DNA of 64,000 nucleotides from Pseudoips prasinana (GCA_951640165.1 OX621261.1:744001-808000), one strand, 5' to 3'; positions 21,487 to 32,947 are shown, counted from the stretch's first letter. Notes: generated from the letters alone by a model not told the origin. Program-made: numbers and translations.

Positions 21487-21835
21487 GCTTATTTTTCGCT
21501 TTATTTTTCGCATTAGAGTTGTCGGTAGTCGCTTAACTCTTCGCTGTTTAACAATTTAGTGAGCGTATAGGTATACTTTGAACGATTAATATGAAGTTTA
21601 AAGATTGTCAATCACTAGATAGGTAATGATATACACGGCTATAGTTAGAAACGCGCGTCCGTCTCAATAAATTCAAATTCTAAATTCATTTAGTCCGTAA
21701 AAAAATACATTTATGTGAAATCGTCATTTTTTAACCTACTGTGCAGTGCAGGTCGTGGCAGCTACTGAAAATACGCCAGTAAAGTCAGAAGGGAACCTTT
21801 TTTTAAATAATATTTACTTAAGTTTAATTACATAT
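21487..21835. other. No gene seen
   Basis: AT-rich sequence between two LINE fragments. I see no coding frame, repeat boundary or regulatory motif that I can support. Confidence 0.3.
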
Positions 21836-22075
21836 TGTTTGTGTGTTGACTTAAACCAACTCAATCCCAAGCATTTTTGTCACTCAAATAATCAGAAATG
21901 TTGTAATAGGCCCTGCTATACAATTTGGCTTTAATAATTCTTTTGAACTTATTCCTAGACAATTCTTTAATATCATTGGGAGGTTTGTTATAGAATCTTA
22001 TACATTGTTGCCCCAATGAAAGAGTTACATATTTTGTGGAGATGGGTTCGGATTATGTTGCGTAATCTTATGTTG
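21836..22075 (-). pseudogene. LINE ORF2 C-terminal fragment, antisense
   Basis: Read on the minus strand this matches the LINE tail at 25570-25760 over its whole length, with the same CIRFYN, NDIKELS and KFKRIIKAKL blocks. The reading is interrupted by small indels. It is a 3' end of the same family in the opposite orientation. A (TA)n microsatellite at 22113-22138 follows nearby. Confidence 0.6.
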
Positions 22076-22099
22076 CAATGCTGTATGTATGTATGCAAC

Positions 22100-22444
22100 A
22101 TAAGATTATTCTTATATATATATATATATATATATATACTACAGCTAGGATGTTAACCTCTGTGAACTTTAAGACACTCTCGGGTCAAGATTATGGGTCT
22201 AACAGCTTTTTATTGCAATATAAGTATGGTGTTAATGTCAGGAGAGCTACCCCAGAGAATTCCATAACTACTACTAAATACTATGAAAATAACTGAAATA
22301 AACTATTCTAGCGCAAAGCGCTAGGCTTGCGTTCCGAGGAGGACTCGATTGAGACATATTTAGGAGAATTTGGGATTACTTCCATTTCCAAGGTCTTCAC
22401 ATCTAAACATCACATAAGTACTTTAATTTCATCATCATCATCAT
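22100..22444. other. (TA)n microsatellite and unassigned sequence
   Basis: A TATATATA run lies at about 22113-22138. The remaining 300 bases carry no gene that I recognise. Confidence 0.4.
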
Positions 22445-24555
22445 CATCATATCAGCCGAAAGACGTCCACTGCTGGACAAAGGCCTCCCCCTAAAGATCT
22501 CCACAATTGCCGGTCTTGTGCTATTCGCATCCAGCAGTTTCCAGCGACCCGCACAAGATCATCGGTCCATCTTGTAGGGGGCCTGCCCACGCTGCGTCTT
22601 CCGGTTCGTGGTCGCCACTCGAGAACCTTTCTGCCCCAACGGCCGTCGGGTCCACGAGCTATGTGCCCTGCCCACTGCCACTTTAGCTTGGCAATTCTTC
22701 GGACTATCTCGGTGACTTTGGTTCGCCTGCGGATTTCGACATTTCTGATTCGATCCCGCAGGGAAACTCCGAGCATAGCCCTCTCCATTGCTCTTTGGAT
22801 GACCTTGAGCCTTCTAATAAGGCCCATAGTGAGCGACCACGACTCTGTTCCTTATGTCATCACTGGCAACACACACTGGTCGAAGAGTTTCGACTTGAGA
22901 CACTGCGGTATTTTGGACGAGAAGATGTTACGTAGTTTCCCAAACGCTGCCCAGCCGAGTTGGATTCTACGATTCACCTCCTTCTCGAAGTTGGACCTAC
23001 CTAGTTGGATGGTCTGTCCTAGGTAAATATAGTTCTCTACTACTTCAAGTGCAGAGTCACCAACTTTCAATTGAGTGGGTGCAACATGGACGTTTGACAT
23101 GATTTTCGTCTTATCCATGTTCATTTTCAGACCCACTTGTTGAAAGACTCTGCTGAGATCAACGAGCATTGTACCGAGGTCTTCGAGGCGTGAGACAGGG
23201 AGATATAACATTTCCCTGTCTCACGCCTCGCTGCAAGTGGATAGGTTTCGAGATCTGGTCCTGGAGTCGCACTGACATAGTGGCGATTTCATACATACAC
23301 TTTATCACCTCGATATACCGGTAGTCAATTTGACACCTTATGAGAGACCTCAGCACGGCCCATGTTTCGATAGAATCAAAGGCTTTGTCATAGTCCAAAA
23401 ACGCTAAGCACAGTGGCTTGTTATACTCTTCGGTCTCCTGTATAACTTGTCGCAGCGTATGTATGTGGTCTATGGTGCTAAAGCCTTTTCGGAAACTGGC
23501 TTGTTCGGGAGGCTGGAAGTCGTCAAACCTGCGCGTGAGACGGTTCGTAACGACCCTCGAAAACAACTTGTAAACATGGCTCAGCAGTGTGATGGGTCTA
23601 TAATTCTTCAATAGGGTTTTGTCGCCCTTTTTGAAGAAGAGCAACACCACACTACTGTGCCGTGCTTGTGGCGTTTGACCATCTAGTATGACGGAGTTAA
23701 ATAACTTCTGAAGGGCCCGTAGGATTGGTGTACCACCCGCCTTCAGAAGCTCTGCTGTAACTCCATTATCACCAGGCGCCTTGTTGTTCTTGAGTTGTTT
23801 GAGAGCCATTCTTATCTCGTACAGGCTGACGTCCGGGATGTCTTCGGTGTAATGTCGGGTTAGTCGTGCTCTGGGATCTGAGGCATGACTTTTGACAGGT
23901 GGCTGTGCTGTCGTATATAACTGTCCGTAGAACTTCTCGATCTCTCCCAGCAACTCAGGTTTAGACGTGACGATTCTGCCATCCTCAGTCTTCAGCTTCG
24001 TCAGTTGGCTCTGTCCAACCGACAGAGCTCTTGCGAACACTTTAGAGCCTTTGTTTCGCTCGATGGCCTCTTTAATACTAATTGTATTAAATTGCCGCGT
24101 GTCGCGAGTCAAAGACTTTGAGATCTGTCTGTTGAGCCGCCGATATCTGGTAGCATCATCTGAGGATGTCAGAACCATTTTCCGTCTATCTTCCATAAGT
24201 TGCAGGGTAAAGTCAGAGATCTTTTTAGTTCTGTTTGTACGACGGGCCTTGAAGACCTTAAACCCAGCCGTATGGACAGCTTCTACGAGCCTGTCATAGT
24301 ATGAGTCCACTTCCTCGCAGTCTGCTAGGCATTCGAAACGGTTTTGCAGTTCGAGCTGAACTGCTTCGGGGTTTTGGACGTGGATAGGTAAAGGTCGGAG
24401 CGTAGACTTTATCAGTCGGGACCTCTGGAGTTTGACATTAAGGTTCAATGAGCCTCTGACCAATCTGTGATCGCTCCCGGTTTTAACCGCATTGATCACG
24501 GAGACATCATTGAACATCTGTCGTCTCGTCGACATTTGTAGTTTTACCATCGGGA
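22445..24555 (-). pseudogene. RTE-type LINE with the RT active site deleted
   Basis: The minus strand runs from the endonuclease end (TGSDHRLVRG near 24475) through RT fingers (NYRPITLLSHVYKLFSRV, QASFRKGFSTIDHI, LAFLDYDKAFDSI, RGVRQGNVISP). It jumps to DLGTMLVDLSRVFQQVGLKMN, then on to the RTE C-terminus (LKWQWAGHIAR, GRPPTRWTDDL) and a (ATG)n tail at 22429-22450. The stretch of about 40 residues that carries the FADD box is missing; an 18-bp palindrome marks the junction (23184-23230). 5' truncated near 24555. Frameshifts also lie at about 22850. Confidence 0.8.
23184..23230. repeat. 18-bp perfect palindrome at the RT deletion junction
   Basis: Positions 23184-23201 and 23213-23230 are exact reverse complements with an 11-base spacer. 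One arm is the normal coding sequence of the RGVRQG box. The other replaces the missing RT active-site region. The arrangement fits a fold-back template switch during reverse transcription or repair. Confidence 0.85.
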
Positions 24556-24869
24556 CTCACTCAGGTCCATTTTCGGTGATCCGGCTTCCTGAAGAAGGAA
24601 TTCATCATAAAGAGTCCCTCCTTCTCCATGAAGTCGGCCAACATTTGGCCCCGGGGGTTCCGGTCTCCAGTTCCAAATTGCCCCACTCTCAGCTCATTAC
24701 CGAATCGTTTGCCCAGCCCTTTGATTTCAACCATGCCGTAGGTATACTAACTTTATGGTTGAAACCGGTAGTAGATGAACCCGCAGAGTATGTTTCGCTG
24801 GGTCTTCTCAATTGGGGCACTTTGGATCCGGTGGTACCATTGAAGCGCGACCGTTGTTATAAACACAAG
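24556..24869. other. Unassigned dispersed-repeat-like stretch
   Basis: No gene is seen. Positions 24736-24760 recur inverted at 19353-19377. The stretch separates two LINE fragments of opposite orientation. Confidence 0.4.
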
Positions 24870-25765
24870 GTCCCCCATAATAATAATATTGAATTCATAC
24901 CTTACTCGAAAAAATCTGATGAAATCGAGATAGCATTGAATGTACTGCACGATCAACGATTATTGGTTGATTGTGTTTGTTTGACTGAAACGTTTATAAA
25001 AGCTGGTGAGGAGGATAATATGATGATAGAATCATTTAAATTAGCAAGTAGTTATTGTAGAATAAACCAGAGGCGAGTGGTGTCGCCATACTAATTAAAG
25101 AAGAAGAAGGCGACAACCAATGTACAACTTAGGGGAGCTAGGTAGGACACTGTTAAATCAACTGTGTTCTTGAGTAACACTATTGACTCAAATCTACAGT
25201 GGAGCCCACAAATAGAAAAACTGTCCGGCAAATTAAGTTCTGCAGCATATGCAGTGAAAACTATTAGACGACTGACTGATGCTGACAACGCTAGAATGGT
25301 TTATTTAAGTTATTTTCATAGTTTAATGTCCTATGGAATTCTTCTTTGGGGTAGCTCTGCTGCCATTAACACCATATTTATATTGCAAAAAAGAGCTGCA
25401 AGAGCTATCTATAATCTGGGCCCGAGAGTGTCTCTAACAGAAAAGTTCAAAGAGGTTAACATTCTAACTGTACCATCTCAGTATGTGTATGAAAACCTAC
25501 TATATGTGCATAAACATATCGATTCCTTCTGTAAAAGGAGCGATAAACATAATGTTTAATCCAATATTGCATAATTGCGTCTCCACAAAATAAGTAACTC
25601 TTTTATGGGGCAATGTATGAGATTCTATAACTAAGTTACCAATGATATTAGAGAATTGTCTACGAATAAGTTTAAAAGAATTATTAAAGCCAAATTGTGT
25701 AGCAGGGCATATTACAAACATTCTGATTATTTAAGTGATAAAAGTGCTTGGGATTGAGTTGTTCG
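24870..25765 (+). pseudogene. LINE with the middle deleted (endonuclease start joined to thumb)
   Basis: The plus strand starts in the endonuclease (IEFIPYSKK, CVCLTETFIKAGEEDN, ASSYCRINQRR) and breaks near 25085. It continues at 25150 directly in the thumb (IDSNLQWSPQIEKLSGKLSSAAYAVKTIRRL, YFHSLMSYGILLWGS) and the C-terminal tail (NSFMGQCMRFYN to about 25757). The whole fingers-palm region with YADD is gone. The family is the same as the fragments at 16060-16740 and 21836-22075. Confidence 0.7.
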
Positions 25766-25824
25766 TAGTCAACACACATGATAGTAATGTTTCAGAAATC
25801 TTTAAAATGAATTGTATAAATTTA

Positions 25825-25896
25825 AGTGCGGGTGGGAATCGAACCCACGACCACGGGGATCCGGCCCATGTGCGGTAACCGCTCCGCCACCGCACC
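25825..25896 (-). mobile_element. tRNA-derived SINE head or tRNA pseudogene
   Basis: Read on the minus strand, 72 bases fit tRNA geometry exactly: a 7-bp acceptor stem (GGTGCGG with CCGCACT), D-arm stem GCGG/CCGC, variable region TGGTC and a T-arm GTGGG-TTCGATT-CCCAC. Pol III box A (TGGCGGAGCGG) and box B (GGTTCGATTCC) are intact. The anticodon stem has two mismatches and position 33 is C not U, so it is not a working tRNA. Near-inverted copies of TGTATAAATTTAA flank it (25813 and 25910), suggesting it is part of a larger repeat. Confidence 0.6.
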
Positions 25897-25925
25897 AGGC
25901 ACTGAACACTTTAAATTTATACAAC

Positions 25926-26680
25926 CCATTCGTTCGATATTTCTTAACGCATTTAAGTCGCTTTACACATGATAGTAATTAATCTTAAGTATATTTCATT
26001 TTAAAAACGGATTCCTACTGAGTTTTCTGTCAGTGTTTCTCAGTAGCAGCCCTGTCATGCACTACACGGTAAGGGAAAAAAAAATATGACTATTCCACAT
26101 AAATGTAATTTTTTTACGGAATAAATAATTTCTGACTTCGACATAAACTCCGGCTCAGCTGTCAGCGATGAGATGGGGTGAAGATATTCTTTGCCGTCAC
26201 CACACAGCTCCCTATTCAATGTAGGTATTTTATTGTATACAGTCGGTGCCATTTTAAATATACTTTTCCCCAGTAGCCCAGTACTGTCGCCATGTGCTCA
26301 CAGCAAAATAGACAGGTTTGCAGGGCACACCAACTTAGATGTTGGGGTGTTAAATCAATTAGTGTAATCGCACACTGTAATCTCAAACAAAAAATTCAAA
26401 TAAAAAATAATTTATTAGGCATTTTACAGTTTCTTGCATAGCATAGCAATAGTTCATTCCATGTTCCACCAGTAGGCATACAACATTTTCCAAATATCAT
26501 GCAGAGTACAATGTCAATTGAAAAAAAATGTAGATAAATTATATGTCACAAATGTCACAATATCAACAAAATAAAATATTACAAAATAGATGCAGTAAAT
26601 TTCATATTGTGATAAATTATCAAAATAAAATAATGTACTTACCTAGGTACTTAATTTCAATTATGTCAGTATAAAATGTA
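25926..26680. other. No complete gene seen
   Basis: AT-rich sequence. A minus-strand reading near 26210-26270 (KMAPTVYNKIP) resembles the C-terminus of a LINE ORF2, but it is too short to be sure. Confidence 0.3.
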
Positions 26681-26684
26681 TCAT

Positions 26685-26800
26685 ATCATATATATATATA
26701 TATTTTCTTTTAACAATGTCACAGATCATCCTAGCCCCAAACTTAGCAAAGCTATGGGCACCAGGCGACGATATACATACTAATATAGATAAGTCGATAA
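26685..26800 (-). mobile_element. LINE/SINE 3'UTR fragment
   Basis: On the minus strand this reads CGTCGCCTGGTGCCCATAGC, then TTTGCTAAGTTTGGGGCTAG, then a GATCTGTG block and TA-rich tail. This combination is a widespread 3'UTR module of lepidopteran retroposons. No coding sequence is attached. Confidence 0.45.
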
Positions 26801-27061
26801 GTTCATTTAACGCGTGCTTTAATCTAGTTCATGATGCATTAATCCAGCTTACGGGTTACATTACGCCTAGGTTCTAACTACTTGACGCACTAACTTTTTG
26901 AAATAACTCTAGTTTTATAAAAGCACATTGTTTTAAATTTTATGCACATTCCTCCCATTGCTAGAACATTGCTTTCATGTGTATAGAATCACTGTTTTTT
27001 AACGTACACTCGCCATCGTGATGTACACCTATACTTATATTATACTTATTAGGTTATCTAG
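26801..27061. other. No gene seen
   Basis: Plain AT-rich sequence that probably lies downstream of the zinc-finger exon. An AATAAA-type signal for that gene was not found with confidence. Confidence 0.3.
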
Positions 27062-27637
27062 CCGGTATGCACACGAAGGTGCGTGCTTGAAGTGACTTAC
27101 GATTGAAATAATTGTGGCACGCATCGCATGCATAGCGCCTTGTGCTAGCGTGTAGTGGATATGTGCAATAAAAGTACTCCTAAAACTGAAACCTTTCAGG
27201 CATACGCTTCACATAAGATCGTTGACCAGTATGTACGCGAAGATGTTTATTTAAATGGATTTTACTTTTAAAACACTTCTGGCACACGTCACATTTGTAG
27301 GGCCGTACACCAGCGTGTACGCTAAGGTGTTCAATTAAACTGCTCTTTGTGCTATGACCTTTCTGGCACACGTCACATTTATAGGGTCGTTCGCCAGTGT
27401 GTACGCGAAGGTGCTTATTTAAATCGCCTTTTTGGCTGAAACACTTTTGGCACACATCACATTTATGAGGCCGTATACCAGTATGAACGCGCAGGTGTTG
27501 TACTAAAGTATTCTTTTTACTGAAACACTTCTGGCAAACGTCACATTTTAAATATTTAGTGCCAGAGAATACTTTGCTCGAAGGCATCTCGTTATGATAA
27601 GTCGTATTTTGTCCTGTGTTGTCCTTCTGCGTCCCTG
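27062..27637 (-). CDS. C2H2 zinc-finger exon of a host gene, C-terminus decayed
   Basis: The exon appears to start after a splice acceptor (TATTTTTCAG, ending near 27637) and is open in frame to the stop at 27180. Four consecutive C2H2 fingers are visible, each C-x2-C-x12-H-x3-H with CDVCQKCF starts and HTGxRPYKC linkers. They would bind DNA in the nucleus. A fifth finger begins after HTGQRS, but its first zinc Cys codon is lost and the frame ends. Its remains continue in another frame (VCLKGFSFRSTFIAHIH) down to about 27062 with a TGA in place of a Cys codon. The in-frame ATG at 27587 is probably internal. The gene family (multi-finger proteins expanded in Lepidoptera) is recognised, the gene is not. 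Confidence 0.65.
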
Positions 27638-27743
27638 AAAAATATAGGAAATTTTAATTTAATTCATACAAGTTATTTAAATGATACGAAGAATTTCAAT
27701 AAACAATCCCCAAAAGAGGAATGTATGCAGAAAATACTAAATA

Positions 27744-27900
27744 GAAGAAGAAGAAGAAGAAGAAGAAAATCCATTTATTCAGTAAACTGACACAGATAAT
27801 AATAACAATATATATAAATGTATACAAACAGAAGTCCTTAATTCTTATCTGTGTGAGTCCGAATTGGTCCCATCTCAGCACTAGCTGCAACATTAACAGT
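27744..27900 (-). mobile_element. LINE/SINE 3' end with (TTC)n tail
   Basis: Read on the minus strand the segment carries GAGATGGGACCAATTCGGAC and ends AATAAATGGATTTTC(TTC)n. The trinucleotide tail and AATAAA mark a retroposon 3' end. It could be the 3' end of the LINE at 28582-33300, whose 3'UTR would then be about 830 bases, or a separate truncated copy. Confidence 0.45.
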
Positions 27901-28581
27901 TGCAGCGCTGGTTTTATGATGGAACCACGTAAAATAACTCACGAACAATTAGTGTACAGGTCGCAGTTAGAATTTTACAGTACCTGGACACCAAAATATA
28001 ACTTATAGCTAATTTAAACAATAAATGTATGCAAGAACGAACTTAATAAATAAATATTAATAAATTAACACCAATTTGGAGATGCATAACACAGACAGTA
28101 TATAAAATAATTGTTATAATGTCGACATTCTGCTCATAATTCGTCCATAACAATACATAAGTGCACCAATAAAAAATGACATTACATTTATTTAATCCAT
28201 ATTTTTTAGCTGAGTCGGTCAATTATATGCTCTTGGATTGACTGTCAGACAGATGTCAAGAAAAAAGAAAAAAGGGACGCGGAAATTGAATTACTTGAAA
28301 AATCTAATATGAACAGTAAATTATTATGCTTCTTAATACTAAGTTTATAGCGTAAATATGTTTGATGTATAAGTAAAAGTGGTAATTGTGAATTTTCGAT
28401 ATAAAAGTGAAATATGTATGAAAACAATATTGATCGAGTAATGGTGATGCTATTGTGACGGAGTTCTTCACTGCATTAGCGTCTGGGCATTGTTGTGTTG
28501 AGCTCATTAATAGTGTGTCTTGCGGTACTCCTTCCCACAAAAGTGTGCAAAGAGATGGGTAAGTTCAGCCTTGAAAAAGTA
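27901..28581 (-). other. Probable LINE 3'UTR, no gene
   Basis: No coding frame that I can support. It lies directly 3' of the LINE stop codon at 28582 and may be its 3'UTR. Confidence 0.35.
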
Positions 28582-31429
28582 TTAAATAGTATTTGAACTG
28601 AGTTTTTGTCGCGTCAACAATTCATTTTTATAATTGGCATTAAATGTATATACTGTTCGCAGGCACTTCAACGGAGGAGGTATATTGCACCAGACCTTTG
28701 CGGCGGCATATTTAAAAGATCCACGAAAAGCTGCAGTCCTATGTCTCGGAATTAGGATCAGGTGAGCTGAAGACCTGGTTTTATAACTATTGACATCTGT
28801 TGACCAAGTTAATTTCTTGTACAGATACTCAGGCCTTTTGTTGGCAATCACACCAAATACAAGAGTTGCCAAGTGGAGTAGTCTACGAGCTGACATTTTT
28901 AACATGTTGCCACTATTTATGTACGATGTTACATGTGTTCGTGGTGGTACATTAAAACAGAAACGGGCACAGGCATTTTGTATCCGCTGGACTAGCCGTT
29001 GTGTTCTAGCCAGTAGACAGGCTCCATACACAGTGTCTGCATAATTTAGACGAGAGAGGATAAGTGACTCACATAGTAATATGCGTATATCGGTGTTTAT
29101 GTAAGGTCTTATTCGATACAATAGTTTGAGGCGATAAAAGCAATTTTGAACTGCACTTGCTACATGCTTTTCAAACTGTAATAGTGGATCGAAAATAACA
29201 CCCAGGTTGCGAGCCTCATATACCTGCTCTATAGAGTCTCCATCAATTTTAATAGTAGGGCGATACTGCTCCATTTGACTTATGGTGTTTTTCGACCCCA
29301 TAACCATAAACTTTGATTTTGATGGGTTTAGGACTAGTGAATTTTCACATGCCCACTTAGATACTTTACTTAAATCATAATTTATTTTTGTTACAGAGTC
29401 AAGACAGTCTTTGGGATGGCATGAGAGATACAGTTGCAGATCATCTGCATATTGATGGAATTTGCAATAAGTTATGGAATGGACAATGTCTGCACTGTAA
29501 ATCAAGAACAGCAGAGGCCCAAGTATTGAGCCTTGTGGTACGCCCCTGTTTACTTGACGAAGCGAGGATGAAGCTTCATGATTATTTTTGTCACCACTAA
29601 TCCGTACTAATTGGTATCTTTTTGTAAGGTAACTATGAAACCACTTAACTGTCTCCACACTGCACCCATAGTATGTCAGTTTGGACAATAGAAGGGAAAT
29701 ATTTATACAGTCGAATGCACGAGAGAAGTCTAGTAAAGTTAATATCGTTCCCATGCCCTGGTCCCTGGCCTGGAGTATATTATCCACTACATCAATTAAA
29801 GCTGTAGTAGTGCTGTGGCCTTTACGGAAGCCTGATTGCCTGGAAGGTAAAATACCAAATTGTTCTACATATTTGCTTAATTGGTCACATACCACCCTCT
29901 CCAAAATTTTGGATATACATGGCAATAAGCTAATTGGGCGAAGATCCTTAATATCATTGGGACTATCTTTTTTAGGTATTGGTCTTACAATAGCAGTCTT
30001 CCATATGTCGGGGAAAGTTGATGTTTATGATTCTCGTGAGGGTTGTCAGTGTTTGTGGCAGTGTCAGTGTTAACATGTCTAGTGATATGTCATCTATTCC
30101 CATGGCATTAGACCTAAGGTTATGGATAATCTTTGATACCTGCTCCTCATTGACTAACTGAATTTGAAAACTACCACAACCAAACCTGTTGAATTCAAAC
30201 TGTGTAAGATGGGATATAGTTACTTCATCACTACTAGGTATATTTAAAAAGTGAATGTTTAAAAGTTCAGGATTGTTGCAGTGCTGTGGTAAATCTTGGC
30301 TTTGGGTTTTGTGCTTTGTTAAATTTTTCTTAATGGACTTCCATAATATTTTAGGTTGTTTTATTTTGCTGTTAATATGAGTCTTAAAGTAAGCAGTCTT
30401 TTCTCTGTCTATGGCTGCCCTTACTTCATATTTAAGTTTCTTATAGAATTCTAAATGAATGTCTGATTTGGTCCGCCTAGACTTAGTGTGCTGTTTGTCC
30501 CTTATTTGCATCATATCTTTAATAGTGGTGGTGATCCAGGGATAAGATACTTCTTTAATCAAAATTCTTTTAACTGGAGCATGTAGATCAAATAAAGTTG
30601 TAATGTAGTTGTTTAGAGTCTCAACCATGCAATTGACATCTCCTAGCTTGCCTATGGAGTCCCAGTCTATACACCCTAAGTCATACTGGAATAAGTCTTG
30701 CAGTATGTCATTTAATGGCCGATATCTTACCCAGAAAGGGGCAGGTTTATAAACCTTAAAGTTAAGTTCAGTTGTGGCGATAGCATGATGTCCAAGGTCA
30801 GGTATGTGGTTTACTGATACTCCACGGACAGAGGCATCTGTACAAATCAAGTCAATCAAGGTCGCACTGTGATCAGTAAAATGAGTTGGTTCCGTAATTA
30901 TATTAATGAGATTGGTGCTGTGTAGAAAACAGTTGAGTAGCTTCACTTTGTTATCAGAGGTATCAAGTAAATTAATGTTAAAGTCGCCCAGTAATACTAT
31001 TTTATCAACATTCCGGAAGGAAGTAACAGAATCAGTAATGGCGTCAAGAAATACGCTGACATTGAGCCAGGGCGGCCTGTACGCGGTGCCGACGACCACC
31101 GATTGTGTGTTCACGCTCAGCCGGAGCCACATCTGCTCTACAGTTGGTACAGACGGGTGCGGCAACGCGCGGACTCGCAGCCCCTGACGCACGTAAAACC
31201 CAACGCCGCCACCTCGCGACCTTCCCGAGACAGCTGTACGTGGCATGTGTTGTAGTCTATAGTTAGGAACGAATGGTGCCCTACCTTCCTCTCCCGCTTT
31301 GATCCAGGTTTCGTTTATTGCCATTAAGTCCACATCCAGATTCTCCATGGCTACTATAAATTCCTCATGCCGTGTTCCGAGTGACCCCGCGTTGAAAAGT
31401 CCAACTTTTAATTGTTTTTGTTTAACCAT
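28582..31429 (-). pseudogene. LINE ORF2: endonuclease and reverse transcriptase, one frameshift
   Basis: The frame starts at ATG 31429. Endonuclease motifs are in order: KVGLFNAGSLG, INETWIK, GGGVGFYV, GTAYRPP, LLGDFNINLL, TDHSATLIDLI, DLGHHAI (the usual SDHH is GHH here). The linker and RT follow: DLRPISLLPCISKILERV, SRQSGFRKGHSTTTAL, LLDFSRAFDCI, RGVPQGSILGPLLFL, FHQYADDLQLYL, NPSKSKFM. The end is at 28582. The only break I see is at 30007-30010, where a run of four G (on the plus strand) puts the downstream half out of frame. Joined length would be about 950 residues, usual for the group. Confidence 0.8.
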
Positions 31430-31866
31430 TTGTGTATAATAAGTAATGTGTGTATTGATATGAGATGTATTGAGTGTTAACCAATAATGTGAACTGTATG
31501 TAGAATAAGCTATAACCTGTGTCTATATATTTAGACAATTTACACAATATAGTCAAGAAAATATCTATACAAATAAAACGATGACATTGTAAATATTTAT
31601 ATAAGTTAAACCCTATGTTTATTAATTTAGAAAATTGACAATAAGCCGATAAAAGAATAATGTTTAAATGAATAATACAATGTAATTGTAAATATTTACA
31701 TGAGCCACTCTTAACCAAATTGTGCAAACATGATATATTCAATAGGTGAAATATGGTGTATATGCAGATCCTAAACTGTAAATATGATATAAAGACAGCA
31801 CTAAGAATAATCACATTAGTAAGAGGAGTAATAGTACCACTTTTTACATTATTCTTCTTCACAACA

Positions 31867-32947
31867 TTATGCTTCTTTGTCAAACGACTGCTCGCCAAAA
31901 ACACGACGGATGTCAGCCTCTGTTCGGATCACAAAGGTGCGCTTTCCATCAGATTCCTTTGCCAATATTTTACCATGCTTAGTCCAAGTGAAACGCCAAT
32001 TAACGCGCTGGGCAGCCTGTCGAACGAGGTAGAACAGATGCCTGTTGACGTATGTTAGCCTCTCGTTGACATAGAACCTCTGGGGCGGCGCAGCCAGGCC
32101 GAGGTGCTCGGTGTCGACAGCTCGGCGGACGCGCGCCGCGCGCAGCAGCTCGTCGCGCAGCTGGCGGCGCGCGAGGCGCAGCACGACGCGGCGCCGGCCC
32201 GCTCGCAGCGCCAGGCAAGCCAGGCTCGGCCACTCGCCCGGGGCCCAGGCCCACCCGTTCGGCAAACACTATGTCTCGCGCTTCGAGGGTGACCCCAAGC
32301 TTCTTGGCAACTAGTTCAACGGTGTGTATGATGTTCTCACCCCTATCCTCAGGGAGGTTAGTGATCTCCAAATCCGAGCTCAACAGATCCTGATCTCGAT
32401 CATTAATCTGTGACTTCAGCTGCGCCACTGTATTTTCCAGCTGCTTAACGGAGTCATCTGTTGCTGTGGTGGGTGGTCTTTTTTCAATGACTGTAATCTT
32501 TGATTCCAAGTCATTGACCCGTTGCTCACACTTAGACACCCGCGTCCCTAGTGCTGATACCTGATCCGTCAGCTTCCTGATATCTCGCCTAACTTCAGCC
32601 CTCATCTGCTGAATTTCAGACTTGATTTGTCTGAGCAATTCCACCTGTGATATTGGCGCTTCATTCGGGTCCTCTTCATGCTCCAAGTCGGTCAGCTCTC
32701 CAGCATCTTCAAATGCGGTGTTGGGGCTATTTTGCGACATAGAACTGCAGCTGTTTGCGTCCGTCTCTTTATTCAGGGTTTTTGCCCTGGAATTGGAGTT
32801 TACGCGACATCCGCCACACTTCCAGGTACCCGCTTTCGGTACTGCAGACAGCTGAACACAGTCTAGATGGTATTTTTTCCTGCAGTTACTGCAGGTGGCG
32901 CCTCCACGTACTGACAAAAATTTACCACAATGCGCACAGTTGGTCAT
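31867..32947 (-). pseudogene. LINE ORF1 with PHD finger, coiled coil and FP25K-like tail
   Basis: ATG at 32947. Residues 1-50 hold a PHD-like zinc finger (CAHCGKFLSVRG, CSNCRKKYHLDC, WKCGGC). Residues 95-180 form a coiled coil. An RRM-like stretch (DLEITNLPE, then KLGVTLEARDIVFAERVG) follows. The C-terminus (FYVNERLTYVNRHLFYL, WRFTWTKHGKIL, RTEADIRRVF) resembles the baculovirus FP25K-related domain common in insect LINE ORF1 proteins. The frame shifts between 32240 and 32270, in a very GC-rich patch. The role would be RNA binding and ribonucleoprotein assembly. Confidence 0.7.

Noticed and set aside
25825..25896. Functional tRNA gene
   Set aside because: C at position 33 and two failed anticodon-stem pairs; flanks look like a repeat.
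26055..26252. Minus-strand 65-codon frame starting MAPTVYNKIP
   Set aside because: Possibly a LINE C-terminal scrap, but too short and unsupported to list as a gene.
27696..27893. 65-codon frame with a long Phe run
   Set aside because: It reads the (TTC)n tail of a retroposon.
31422..31904. 160-codon minus-strand frame between LINE ORF1 and ORF2
   Set aside because: AT-rich, low-complexity residues, no domain; it is the inter-ORF spacer.
32104..32314. Arg/Ala-rich plus-strand frames
   Set aside because: Antisense readings of the GC-rich part of a LINE ORF1.
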